From positions 35,001 to 99,000 of the forward strand of contig JACEVL010000432.1 in NCBI GenBank assembly GCA_020284085.1: a DNA stretch of 64,000 nucleotides, given 5' to 3'. The stretch comes from Aporrectodea caliginosa (lineage: Eukaryota; Annelida; Clitellata; Crassiclitellata; Lumbricidae). Below are positions 21,828-64,000 of the stretch, piece after piece. Numbering within the stretch: the stretch's first letter is position 1; every line of letters starts with the position of its first letter. A program made the translations under genes and the position numbers. The notes under the pieces are model-generated. The model saw only the letters and a program-made list of their open reading frames with translations. It was not told the origin of the DNA and ran no database searches.

Positions 21828-24800
21828 TAATAATAATAATTATCTGACGCCTGAGGGATTATAGATACCTCGACTAAAAAATAATAATAATAATAACAAC
21901 AAAAACAACAAGTAATAGTTTAATCGATTAAACGCATGCTCGCACTAAACACCTTTAAACTGCTTTTAAGGGACGTTATATATAAGGCATTTAATCTTCG
22001 GTTCGTCGGTTCAAATTTATGTGAAAATGACTAGCGTTTTCGCAAAGTCAGAAGGTGGAAGGAAAAATGTAGGAAGCTAAATAATAAGCTTATCTTCGCT
22101 CTCAGTCAAAGCTTTCTGTTGACGTGATATGCCGGAGTATATATTCAAAATCTGTCGTAGATATAGGACATAGGGCCTAACTATATTATATAATCGATTT
22201 TGTTTATCACAGGAAGACTTATGATCAGTCGTCTTCCCTAGATGATTTATGGATGATTAATTGGATTATTGGCGTAGCCTAATGAGTTTCGCACATAGTT
22301 ACTAACTAAATGATCTCGAATTATTATAGTAGATTTTTTTATACTTATGCAGTTAAATGTGAAATCGGAGGAAGGAACAATCGCTGAAGTAGACAGAGGT
22401 CTACAAATAGATGACGCGGAAGAGACAGTTGGAGTGGAAGCGCCAGAGGAACGGAAGCTGGAAAAGGAGGAGGTGGAAAAGGTGATGGATGGAGGAATGG
22501 AGGGAGGGGAAAAAGATTTGTTGGAAAAAGAAGATATGGAGAAAGAAGTGATCGAGAAGAAGGCCAACGAAAAAGAAGAACTGGATGAAGCAGAGATGGA
22601 AAAAAGAAAGATCCCGCAGGAACATGAAGGAAGAGAAGAAGTGGAAAGAGTTGAGATGAAGAAGGAACAGATCAAAAAGAACAGCAGAGTAGGAGAAAAG
22701 TCGATGGAAAGAGTGAAGATGGAAAAGAAGCAGCTGCGAAGAGTAGCCTTGGAGCAAGAGAAGTTTGGAAAATATGAAACGCAGCACACCGACAAACGTC
22801 CTTCAGAAAACCGTGACGCATTTCCGCTGCGGCGCAAGGTCATGACCCGAGAGGAAAAGGAGGCAGGTACCCTTCTGTTGTTTCTCCTCGACATTCCGAG
22901 CACGTGGTGTGTACGCTGTTGCACTCTTCTTGGCCAAAACATCGTACACTTTTCTGACCAATGGCGTCGGCAGTTTAAGGAATGGAGCGGTCTGGAAGTT
23001 CCGAAAGAGCGAAAGACAGGCAAGTAAGTAAGTAAATAAGTTAATGAGTAAGCAAGTAAGTAAGTAGGTAAATAAATAAGCAAGCAAGTAAGTAAGTAAG
23101 TAGGTTCTTAAGCAAGTGAGTGAGTGAGCGAGTAAATGAGTATATGTGTTAGTAAGTAAGCAAGCAAGTAAGTAAATTAACAGCCTTTCCTCAAGAGCTT
23201 CATCAGAGCTCGAGGGTACGCGTACCCTAAAATAGAATACGTTAAAATACGTACGTACCTTTCAAAAAGTAGAATACGCGTATGGTACGTATCATACACG
23301 AAAATTTTGCTTGGAGTTCGACTTTGAAGTGCTGCAGCTGAGCTGCAGAACTGAGCCGACTGACTGACATTAGTGCATTTAGAACAATACAACACACAAT
23401 ACAACACATCACAATACAACTGGGGCGCGGTGGTGTAGGGGTATGTTCGGTGCCTTGCAGCTGGAGGGTTGCGGGTTCGGATCCACCTCAAAGTCGCCGC
23501 GTAGGGACCCTGGGCAAGTCCTTCACTCGCAATTGCTCATGCGCTTCGGCGTGAAACTCCGATTCAGCGTTCGCGCAGTAGTCGGGAGCGCCTCTGAATG
23601 GGAAATCTGGTTGGGGCGCTATAACAAGTGTTCAAATACAATACAATACAATACAATACAATTAAGTGCAATGTATGCTGGATAAACATAGACCCACAAT
23701 ATAGCATTGCAGCAATTTACTACGCTGTATACTGGGTTGTGATTGTTTGCTTAAATTAAATTGAACATTCTTATAATGAGCAATGACGTGGTTAACGTAT
23801 TTTTGTATTGTTTACGTACCCTAAAATAGGGTACGTTAAAATACGTACGTACCTTTCAAAAAATAGAATACGTATGGTACGTACCCTCGAGCTTTGAGCT
23901 TCATATTAAGATATAAAGCCAATGGGTTAGTTTTGCAGAAAAAGAACTAAATGACAACTCCAAAAGCTGCAAAAGGCTTCAGAATAACACAAAGGCAGCC
24001 AAGTTTTTGTGACATGATATATGCCGATAATTTCTATTTATTTGCATAGCCATGTACAGTTTAGATTAGATTAGATTGGGACTGGATGAGATTAGATTCT
24101 GTTGTTGCTGTTGTTGTTCGTCGTTGTAGGCGTTGTACAGAGCCGTTGTCTCTGGTTGCATCGATTCAGTCGATGATCTGATGGATCGCCCAAACACAGA
24201 CATCAACATGACATGGGTTCGATTCCAAAGCATAATTCTATATATAGCCCTAGGCCTAATCATATATAAACATATAATATAATGTGTATAACTTACATTT
24301 ATATAAACACCCACCCACACACTATAATGTGCCCTATTGCTTATAGGCTAGGCATGCATACCTTTTATTGTTTCTTAGGCCTAATTAATTAATTATTTAA
24401 AGTACTTATTAAACGCAAGAAGTCAGTAGGCTATAACCTGAAACCTTTTTGAAAAATGCAGAGGTCAAAGTAAGCTAGTCGGACCTGGCAAGTGATTAAA
24501 TTTTAAGTTAAATATGGCGCTGAAATAATTTTGGGTATTATTATTAGACGTGTAGGCCTTTTTATTTATTAGAGACAGAGACATAGAGACAGACACAGAC
24601 ACAGAGAGACAGACAGAGAGATAGACAGACAGATAAATACGGTGGAATAATACTGTCTGATGCTTTACATGTATTTCTTGATGAGTACACTATATAAGTA
24701 CATAAATAACGTGTAATGATCTAATTACTTAATTCGTTAATTAATTATATTTAACTGCAGATATGTAATTCAATAACTATGTGCATGTATAATAGTTCTC

Positions 24801-27295
24801 CGAGAATCTGTTGATGGCGGCCATTCGACACGGTCACCATGAAATGTCCGAATTCCTACTGGACAACGGAATTGACCAAAACTTCTCCACCCTTCGCATA
24901 GTAAGTACTTGATGAATTGTTTGTTCCAAACATCTCCGTCGTTATAGAACCGCCATTTCTTACTTAGGCTACTTCATAAGGTACTCGTAATCGTACATCC
25001 ATTAAGATGTGTCAGTGATCAATTATTAGGATAGCGAATATGTTTTCCATTCCATATTGAAATCTCATCTCTTCAAGAATTCCTACCCTAATCCATCCAA
25101 TTTTCGGCCTTCCAAGCTTTCTCGTCCTCTCTTTTTTCTCCCACAACCGGACTCGAACCTCCACTGGACATCGATATCTGGATAACTTCTCTTAATACGA
25201 CGCAGCGCTCGTGAATAAGCTGGTGCCCTGCGATTAGCTTTAGAGTAGCTCTTTGGAAATTTGGAGCTTACGATTATGATGATGGCGCTATAAAGTTTAC
25301 AGCTATAATAGACTGATGCGTTGTATGAACTTTCGTTTATAAACATATGACAAATGAACATTGGTTTATAAGCAACTGAACGAACACGTGAACATTGGTT
25401 TATAAGCATCTGAACAAGTGAACATTCGTTTATAAGCATATACGGGAGCATTCATTTATAGGCGGAATGAAATTGGTCAACGCATCGTCCGTTTATATTT
25501 ATATAGCGCCGGAATGAGGTGACACGAGAACTGGGACAGAAGGAAACGATAGTGGAAAGAATAAAGAAACGAAGACTAACATGGTATGGACATGTGATCA
25601 GGATGGAGAACGGAAGAATGCCGGCAAAGGCGCTGCACGGAGAGGTGGAGGGAACAAGGAGCAGAGGACGTCAGAAGAAGAGATGGATAGATAACGTACT
25701 GGAGGACATAGAAGACAGAGGATGGGACTTAAGAAGGGCAATAGAACTCGCAAGTGACCGACCGAAATGGAGAAGTTTTGTTAGAGCCTCATCGTCAGCG
25801 AATACTTGACGGAGGAGAAAGAAAGAGATATGAACATATGAACGTTCATGTATAAACACGTGAACCGTCATTTCTGAACACGTGAACAGGACGTCGAGCG
25901 GACGAAGGATCATCGAGTGGCCGATTACTACGTCGTCAGTTGTCGCCAGATGGCGTACGACCGACGAATGACTGACATCGTCGGATTGATTGACACTCTG
26001 AACGGACAGCAGTGGAAGAATGACAGCGCCAGATCCATTACTTCCATGTCATCGCGAATCCCCCGAAGGAAGAAGACAACGGAGGAGAAGGTGAGGGAAC
26101 AGGTGGCTGCTGCTGCTGTGAAGAGGGCGATGGATGCTCAGAGGGAAGCTGAGGAGGAGGATGCATCTGCCAGAAGCGAAGATGGTTTCAGTGATGGGGT
26201 GGATTCAGATGCAAACGTCTACGTAGCCAAAGAAGGTAGGACTGAGTCAGAGCATGTCGACCTTCATAAATAAAAATTAACTAATAGACGAATAGATGGA
26301 GCTAAAGAATGAATGAGGAAAAGAAAGGACTGTAATTTCCTATCTAGAGTACTGTATACAAATATATAGGCCTACATGTATTGATTCTCTTCCATCTGTT
26401 ATAACATTAATGGTCCAATATTTATAGGATGTCTATAGTTTTAATTTTATCTAAACATTGCCTTATAATCTAATCTTTAAACATCCAATAGGACCTTAGT
26501 TTATCAATGTATAAGTTGCGTAGCCTACTTGTCAGCTTATTTTTAATAATCGAAAATTGATTGATTGATTGATTGCCATCTTAAGACTGTCTTTTTCAGC
26601 CGGGGCTGGGTCGGGAGTGCGCCTGAGTAGTTACCTTGAAGTGGCGCTTTATGAATCTACGCCCTGAATGAATTAATGAATTGTGCTTACCAGAGAAACA
26701 GTTCGAGAATCCAATTTGCCGAAGGACGGTTCCTGAGTGGCGGACCAAGTTCAGTCTTCCCTTCCTACGAAGCGACAGAACGAACCATTCCCAGAGAATC
26801 CTCACCGAAGTCTATCCACCGTCGGACGGATGTCTTGTCAATTCTTACGATGATCCGAGTCCCAAAGTAACAAGATCCAAGGTCTCCAAAAACAGCCGCA
26901 AGAAACAGACACTGCCTCGAATATACGGCGCTACAAAAACGTCCCTCTCGCGCAAGCGCATTGCGTCACGGCTTCAGCAATCGACGACATCACCACGTGG
27001 TTTCCGAAGCGACTTCCGGCTTAAAGCGGAAACGATCGTTCCACTTCCGGCGCTCCAGGAGGGACTTCCATTCAAAGTTTCCGGTGTTTCGCGTCCAATT
27101 TCGTCGAACCCTCACACAGAGAGGAATATATTCGAAGCGAATGGCGATAGGATCAGTCCAGAGTTATGCGACCATCCGTACTCGCTATATCGAGACAGCA
27201 TGTCACCGGCGACCTTTGTCCCAGCACCAGTTCCAGGCAGAAGGGTTCAAAGCCCTGACTGGTTCTTCTCGAATCGAATCGACCCTGTACAGTAA
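18677..27295 (+). CDS. acidic repeat/ankyrin-containing protein, multi-exon, family not recognised
   Basis: Exons inferred: A 18677-19774, B 22353-22866 (could extend to about 23023), C 24796-24900, D 25890-26235, E 26694-27295. Phases A-B (0), C-D (0) and D-E (1) agree; B-C does not, so at least one exon between 22867 and 24795 is missing from this model. Order of parts: acidic region (EDDDDDEEEEEDDDD), 39 heptapeptide repeats, Glu/Lys-rich coiled coil, one ankyrin repeat (LLMAAIRHGHHEMSEFLLDN), a conserved-looking segment (DYYVVSCRQMAYDRRMTDI), an Ala/Arg/Glu helix and a basic Ser/Arg-rich C-terminus ending at TAA 27293-27295. Start: first in-frame ATG at 18677; the frame is open back to about 18614, so an upstream exon is possible. 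Role unknown; the ankyrin repeat suggests protein binding. Confidence 0.65.
18914..19732 (+). repeat. coding minisatellite, 39 x 21 bp (DNDIKQT), with 147-bp higher-order repeat
   Basis: Unit gacaacgacattaagcagac+t. Variants run in an ordered pattern: four diverged units (HQS, KQT, TQS, NQS), then three blocks of six KQT units closed by one NQS unit, then ten KQT, three KHT and one RHL. The six-plus-one blocks make a 147-bp higher-order repeat, which implies recent duplication of whole blocks. Confidence 0.95.
19805..19985 (-). mobile_element. SINE, family C
   Basis: Minus strand: tRNA-like head (ttcgttagagccacttgta; B box gtataggttcgagcc), body, and 3' end 'ccatcgattgatgcttggt...agtggcac'. 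Matches 34625-34740 and 28815-28900 over the 3' part. It lies in the first intron of the ankyrin-repeat gene. Confidence 0.7.
20068..20323. repeat. 26-27 bp minisatellite
   Basis: About ten units of 'cttggacctgttaccgcctga' (+cc) with substitutions. One unit is the target of the hAT-like insertion that starts at 20324. Confidence 0.9.
20324..20867. mobile_element. hAT-like MITE, 544 bp, with internal TAACTA arrays
   Basis: Terminal inverted repeats cagtgtgattttcgtta / cagtgtgattttcctta (reverse complement of the right end). A perfect 8-bp direct repeat cctgaccc flanks it (20316-20323 and 20868-20875). The interior has arrays of (TAACTA)n and (AACGAT)n at both ends and a unique A/T-rich centre. 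No ORF. Confidence 0.8.
21082..21534. mobile_element. MITE with perfect 27-bp terminal inverted repeats
   Basis: 21082-21108 (starts ggggccgtccataaagtacg) is the exact reverse complement of 21508-21534. A 'tat' stands on both sides, compatible with a 3-bp target duplication (PIF/Harbinger-like), but that is weak evidence. The inner halves share 'gtgacagtttgtgacagggg'. 453 bp, no ORF. Confidence 0.85.
21713..21843. repeat. (TAA)n microsatellite
   Basis: ATA/TAA trinucleotide array with two agatct interruptions. Confidence 0.97.
21940..22180. repeat. dispersed repeat, family G
   Basis: Second long copy of the 17192-17350 repeat (ctcgcactaaacacctttaa; tttctgttgacgtgatat). No coding capacity. 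Confidence 0.55.
22353..22866 (+). CDS. ankyrin-gene exon B: Glu/Lys-rich coiled-coil segment
   Basis: Acceptor tttttttatacttatgcag|tta. About 171 codons rich in Glu, Lys and Met (EKEDMEKEVIEKKANEKEEL) predicting a long charged helix. Donor cag|gtaccc (phase 1) is chosen. An alternative strong donor caa|gtaagt at about 23024 (phase 2) would add a 50-residue segment containing WRRQFKEWSGLEV. Confidence 0.5.
23021..23177. repeat. (AAGT)n degenerate microsatellite
   Basis: Imperfect AAGTAAGT array starting at the possible alternative donor of exon B. Confidence 0.9.
23204..23895. mobile_element. fold-back/MULE-like element with nested SINE
   Basis: Ends (cagagctcgagggtac at the left; aaagctcgagggtac as the reverse complement of the right) are inverted. 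A 9-bp direct repeat gagcttcat stands on each side (23195-23203, 23896-23904). Roughly 80-bp subterminal blocks containing aaaatacgtacgtacctttc lie at both ends in direct orientation and are themselves partly palindromic. A 9-bp duplication and long inverted ends suggest a Mutator-like MITE (inference). A family-B SINE is inserted inside. Confidence 0.6.
23417..23640 (+). mobile_element. tRNA-derived SINE, family B
   Basis: Head with A-box-like 'ggtggtgtaggggtatg' and B box 'gcgggttcggatcca', body, and 3' end 'gtcgggagcgcctctgaatg..ggggcgctataacaag' followed by (AATAC)n. A near-identical copy is at 53663-53890 and a reverse one at 30880-31155. The 3' end resembles LINE ends in this window. 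Confidence 0.9.
24110..24245 (+). repeat. decayed tRNA-like SINE head
   Basis: B-box-like 'tgggttcgattccaa' (24213-24227) preceded by a weakly tRNA-like stretch. The rest of 23905-24790 is A/T-rich with aggccta motifs, a GACA tract near 24570-24640, and no recognised exon. Confidence 0.35.
24796..24900 (+). CDS. ankyrin-gene exon C: ankyrin repeat
   Basis: 35 codons, phase 0 at both ends; acceptor taatag|ttc, donor ata|gtaagt. The sequence ENLLMAAIRHGHHEMSEFLL fits the ankyrin consensus (tpLh.Aa..gh.e.v..Ll..ga). Only one repeat is seen; neighbours may be in undetected exons. Confidence 0.7.
25325..25890. repeat. about 30-bp tandem repeat split by a LINE fragment
   Basis: Units of 'gaacattcgtttataagcat' with variants at 25325-25460 resume at 25830-25890 (gaacgttcatgtataaacac) after the LINE fragment. 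This suggests the fragment inserted into an older array. Confidence 0.6.
25505..25815 (+). mobile_element. LINE 3' ORF fragment
   Basis: Open frame encoding KKRRLTWYGHVIRMENGRMP, EVEGTRSRGRQKKRWIDNV and a 'SDRPKWRSFVR' end, the C-terminus seen downstream of many non-LTR reverse transcriptases. 5'-truncated; it lies between exons C and D of the ankyrin-repeat gene. Confidence 0.8.
25890..26235 (+). CDS. ankyrin-gene exon D
   Basis: 115 codons plus one base; acceptor gtgaacag|gac, donor gaag|gtagga. Starts DVERTKDHRVADYYVVSC and contains QMAYDRRMTDIVGLIDTLNG, then a charged helix (TTEEKVREQVAAAAVKRAM) and an acidic tail. Not recognised. Confidence 0.6.
26580..26680 (+). mobile_element. LINE/SINE 3' tail next to a splice acceptor
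   Basis: 'gactgtctttttcagccggg', 'gtcgggagtgcgcctgagtag' and 'tggcgctttatgaatctacg' plus an (AATG)n tail match the 3' ends of the LINEs at 35560 and 37500. It ends about 15 bp before the exon E acceptor. Confidence 0.7.
26694..27295 (+). CDS. ankyrin-gene exon E: C-terminal exon
   Basis: 200 codons joined in phase 1; acceptor cttaccag|agaaac. Basic and Ser/Pro-rich (SKVSKNSRKKQTLPRIYG, KTSLSRKRIASRLQQS), predicted disordered. No known domain. A retroelement 3' tail ends only about 15 bp before the acceptor. Confidence 0.6.
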
Positions 27296-28239
27296 ACACC
27301 CGCAGACCCTTATGACATCTACTTCCCCTGACCTTCGACCCGTTGACCCACGAAATATCAATAATCATCGACGATACCAAACTGTCAAACTTGCAGAAGG
27401 AATTCGTCTTCTGCAGGATCACCCACGCCGTCGAAACAACTCACAGTCGTCCTTCCGATGAGGGTCGTTCGAACAAGTATTGTCAGAATGTTCCAGTTGT
27501 GAGCTTTCCGGTCCTTATCTGCTCTTTTCCCGGTCCTTACCTGCTCTTTTCCAGTAGCCTACTTACGGCCGACTTAGTTAACCTAATTGTTTAATTATAA
27601 CTTTTGGAACTCTCTCTCTGTGTTCGTTCTCAACTAAAACTTACCTCTGTCAAATTGCCTTTCAACCACAGGCTGCCTTGCCTCTTCGTCTTGCGGACTG
27701 ATCTTCTGGATATCGACCTGATTACGGTTTGACTTTGGTCTGATTACGGTTTGACTTTGGTCTGCCTTAGGTTGATGCTTGTGCGTTAGACACCGGCGCT
27801 ATAGAAGTCTCTAATTACAATTAAAATTGTAATCACAACTTTATACAGCGCCTCTTGCCTTTGAAACCATGAAAAGACTGTAAGGCATGACTATCTGACA
27901 TGTGTAAAAAGGTGCTGCTTAATTGTTGGTTGAAACTATTCCTTAAGCTGTCTATGTCGTTGGCGTGCGAATGAGTATGCTTATGTGTACGAGTATGTGA
28001 AAAGTAAATAAAATAAAGTCTGAAGCCACTCCCTCTCCAGAATATCGTCACCATCGGACATTTTTCTATATTTATATATTCGCCAAATAAGTATGCATAA
28101 ATTAGCATAAATTAGCATAAGTAGTTAACAGTCGTCAGTTGTTGCTTGTTGGCAGTTTCACATCACCGGACACTTTTACAAAAAGATTCGTCAAATAAGT
28201 ATGCATAAATTAGCATAAATTAGCATGAATTATGCGGCG
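27296..28239. other. convergent intergenic interval
   Basis: Lies between the ends of the ankyrin-repeat gene (+) and the guanylyl cyclase gene (-). It holds two fused copies of a family-E repeat (27690-27840), a 'tatacagcgcctcttgcct' element tail (27840), and two copies of an A/T-rich repeat (aaataagtatgcataaatt) at 28085-28120 and 28192-28232. No clear poly(A) signal was assigned. Confidence 0.55.
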
Positions 28240-62525
<34,286 letters not shown>

Positions 62526-62638
62526 CTTTGGATTCAAAGTTTCTACGCAATATTTTCAAAATAATCCGAAATTTCTAGTTTATATTAAATTTTATCCTAA
62601 ATTAATAATTCAAAGCGGTGGCGGTTCGCCGAGAAAGC

Positions 62639-62671
62639 TGACGTCATCTACATGACGTCATTGTGACGTCT
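62639..62671. promoter_or_regulatory. three CRE-like sites upstream of the receptor GC start
   Basis: TGACGTCA at 62639-62646 and 62653-62660, and TGACGTCT at 62664-62671, about 115-145 bp before the ATG on the minus strand. The full CRE palindrome is the binding site of CREB/ATF proteins. Promoter location is inferred from position only; no TATA box was assigned. Confidence 0.45.
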
Positions 62672-62699
62672 TTGTTTACGATAGATCATCGATGTCTAT

Positions 62700-63080
62700 T
62701 AATAGAGATAGCTGCGAAAGATATTTCGAAAGTTTAAATGGCACCTGACTGAGTAAGAAGTTTCTCAGATGAACACCGCAATATTATAATCTGAAACTGG
62801 ATTTCGTATATTCGAAGTTCAACTTATTCGCAATCACTTAAAGGCTTAAAGCCCAAAAGTAGGCCTATTTATCAATTATCAGGCCACATGATCTCACCTA
62901 ACTAGATTTGATGCCTTTGCAAAAAGAAGTTTTGTTATGAATGTTATATGATTTTGCATAAATGTTTGTATTATTTATTTCTTCTGTAAGCTACTGTGCG
63001 TTTGCTGGTAGTCAAATAAAGAATATTCTAACTTACTTACTTTACTTTCGAAGGCAGTAATTTGAGTTACTGATGTTGTT
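62700..63080. other. upstream region of the receptor GC gene
   Basis: A/T-rich, no ORF or recognised element apart from aggccta motifs and an 'aataaa' near 63017. May include promoter sequence. Confidence 0.35.
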
Positions 63081-63165
63081 GTTACTAGTAACTTCTATTG
63101 GGTTGGAGTCTAGGCCTAATGCACAAGACTTCAACCACGCACCAAAACCAAGTCGTAATGTGACA
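63080..63165 (-). repeat. dispersed repeat, family E
   Basis: 'agtaacttctattgggttgg', 'gcaccaaaaccaagtcgtaa'; reverse copy. Confidence 0.6.
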
Positions 63166-63167
63166 AG

Positions 63168-63645
63168 GTAAATAGCAATTTGACAAGAGTAGGCCCCCTA
63201 AACAGCAATTTGACAATGGTAAATGGTGTCCTTTACCGGAAATTGGTACCAATAATCTGAGAGTCTTTTTCAAAATGTAGGCTACCTAAACACTAAATTC
63301 CATCTTTTGAACCTTCCTGTTAACATTAGTTTTATATTTTGATTCTATCTTTATTATTCTTTTGAATTAGCTGTAATCAGTTGCGGTGTGTCAGCTGTTT
63401 TTTGTGTGCCAATAAACGAATATAATAATAATAATAAATATCAATAATTTGACAATGGTAAATAGCAATTTGACAATGGTAAATAGCAATTTGACAATGG
63501 TAAATAGCAATTTGACAATGGTAAATAGCAATTTGACAATGGTAAATAGCAATTTGACAATGGTAAATAGCAATTTGACAATGGTAAATAGCAATTTGAC
63601 AATGGTAAATAGCAATTTGACAATGGTAAATAGCGATGTGGCAAA
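63168..63645. repeat. 21-bp minisatellite
   Basis: About ten nearly identical units of aatagcaatttgacaatggt(a) at 63446-63640. Two older, diverged units at 63170-63225 are separated by a 'tgccaataaacgaatataata' element tail. The open frames on both strands are artefacts. 63650-64000 holds nothing recognised. Confidence 0.95.
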
Positions 63646-64000
63646 GGTAAAGAGAAAAGGTATTGTGTACCAGTTCATTCGTTAATTTATTGTCGTTATG
63701 CGGAATCCAATGTCGAAACTATTAATCAGCCCTGCAGCTGACCCACAAGGAGCCCATATGAGATCAAAACTCCCATATGGTATACCCGTATAGGAGCCCA
63801 TTATTATGGGTCCCATCGACTACGCACGTACACGGTGACAGGGAGTGTAACAGAAAATCCTGAAAATCCTAAATCCTGTTCTACATAATACTGGAGTTTC
63901 GCAATGACGTCCATGAATAAGCAATATCTGTTACATATTCATAATAACATCTGTACTAAAACAAGCCTCGGAGTAATAATATCATAATTTAATCGCAATA

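Noticed and set aside
23417..23485. tRNA gene in the family-B head
   Set aside because: The same head is attached to an identical body at 53663, so it is a SINE.
63446..63640. CRISPR-like array
   Set aside because: Units are contiguous with no unique spacers, and the genome is eukaryotic.

Overview
The window is eukaryotic (animal) nuclear DNA. Genes are split by introns with canonical GT-AG (twice GC-AG) junctions, microsatellites and minisatellites are dense, and more than 25 transposable-element copies are visible. No bacterial or organellar features were found. A marine deuterostome invertebrate (echinoderm, hemichordate or similar) is the best guess. It rests on the receptor guanylyl cyclase and on a Ty3/gypsy element with the integrase-before-RT gene order that has been described from deuterostomes; this is inference, not proof.

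Three host genes were assembled exon by exon from splice sites, reading phase and protein family motifs. (1) Plus strand, 6922-14893: a complete 12-exon, about 497-residue Rho guanine-nucleotide exchange factor of the NET1/ARHGEF3 type (DH then PH domain). (2) Plus strand, about 18677-27295: an unrecognised gene with an acidic N-terminus, 39 copies of a 7-residue repeat (consensus DNDIKQT), a Glu/Lys-rich segment, one visible ankyrin repeat and a basic C-terminus. At least one internal exon is not located. (3) Minus strand, 62525-28240: a receptor guanylyl cyclase (natriuretic-peptide-receptor-like) with 17 located exons covering signal peptide, ligand-binding domain, one membrane segment, pseudokinase domain, coiled-coil linker and a cyclase domain that seems to have lost key catalytic residues and two conserved segments. 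Genes 2 and 3 converge, with ends under 1 kb apart.

The introns of gene 3 carry most of the mobile DNA. A nearly pristine LTR retrotransposon (46409-53055; LTRs of 421 bp differing at 3 sites; 5-bp target duplication; one 1810-codon gag-pol frame in the order gag-protease-integrase-RT-RNase H) sits in one intron. A near-full-length CR1/L2-like LINE (55573-61181) sits in another, opposite to the gene. Elsewhere there are 5'-truncated LINE tails, several tRNA-derived SINE families (some sharing a 3' stem-loop-like end with the LINEs), hAT-like and other MITEs, a fold-back element with a nested SINE, and long tandem arrays, including an intronic array whose units carry CRE-like TGACGTCA sites.
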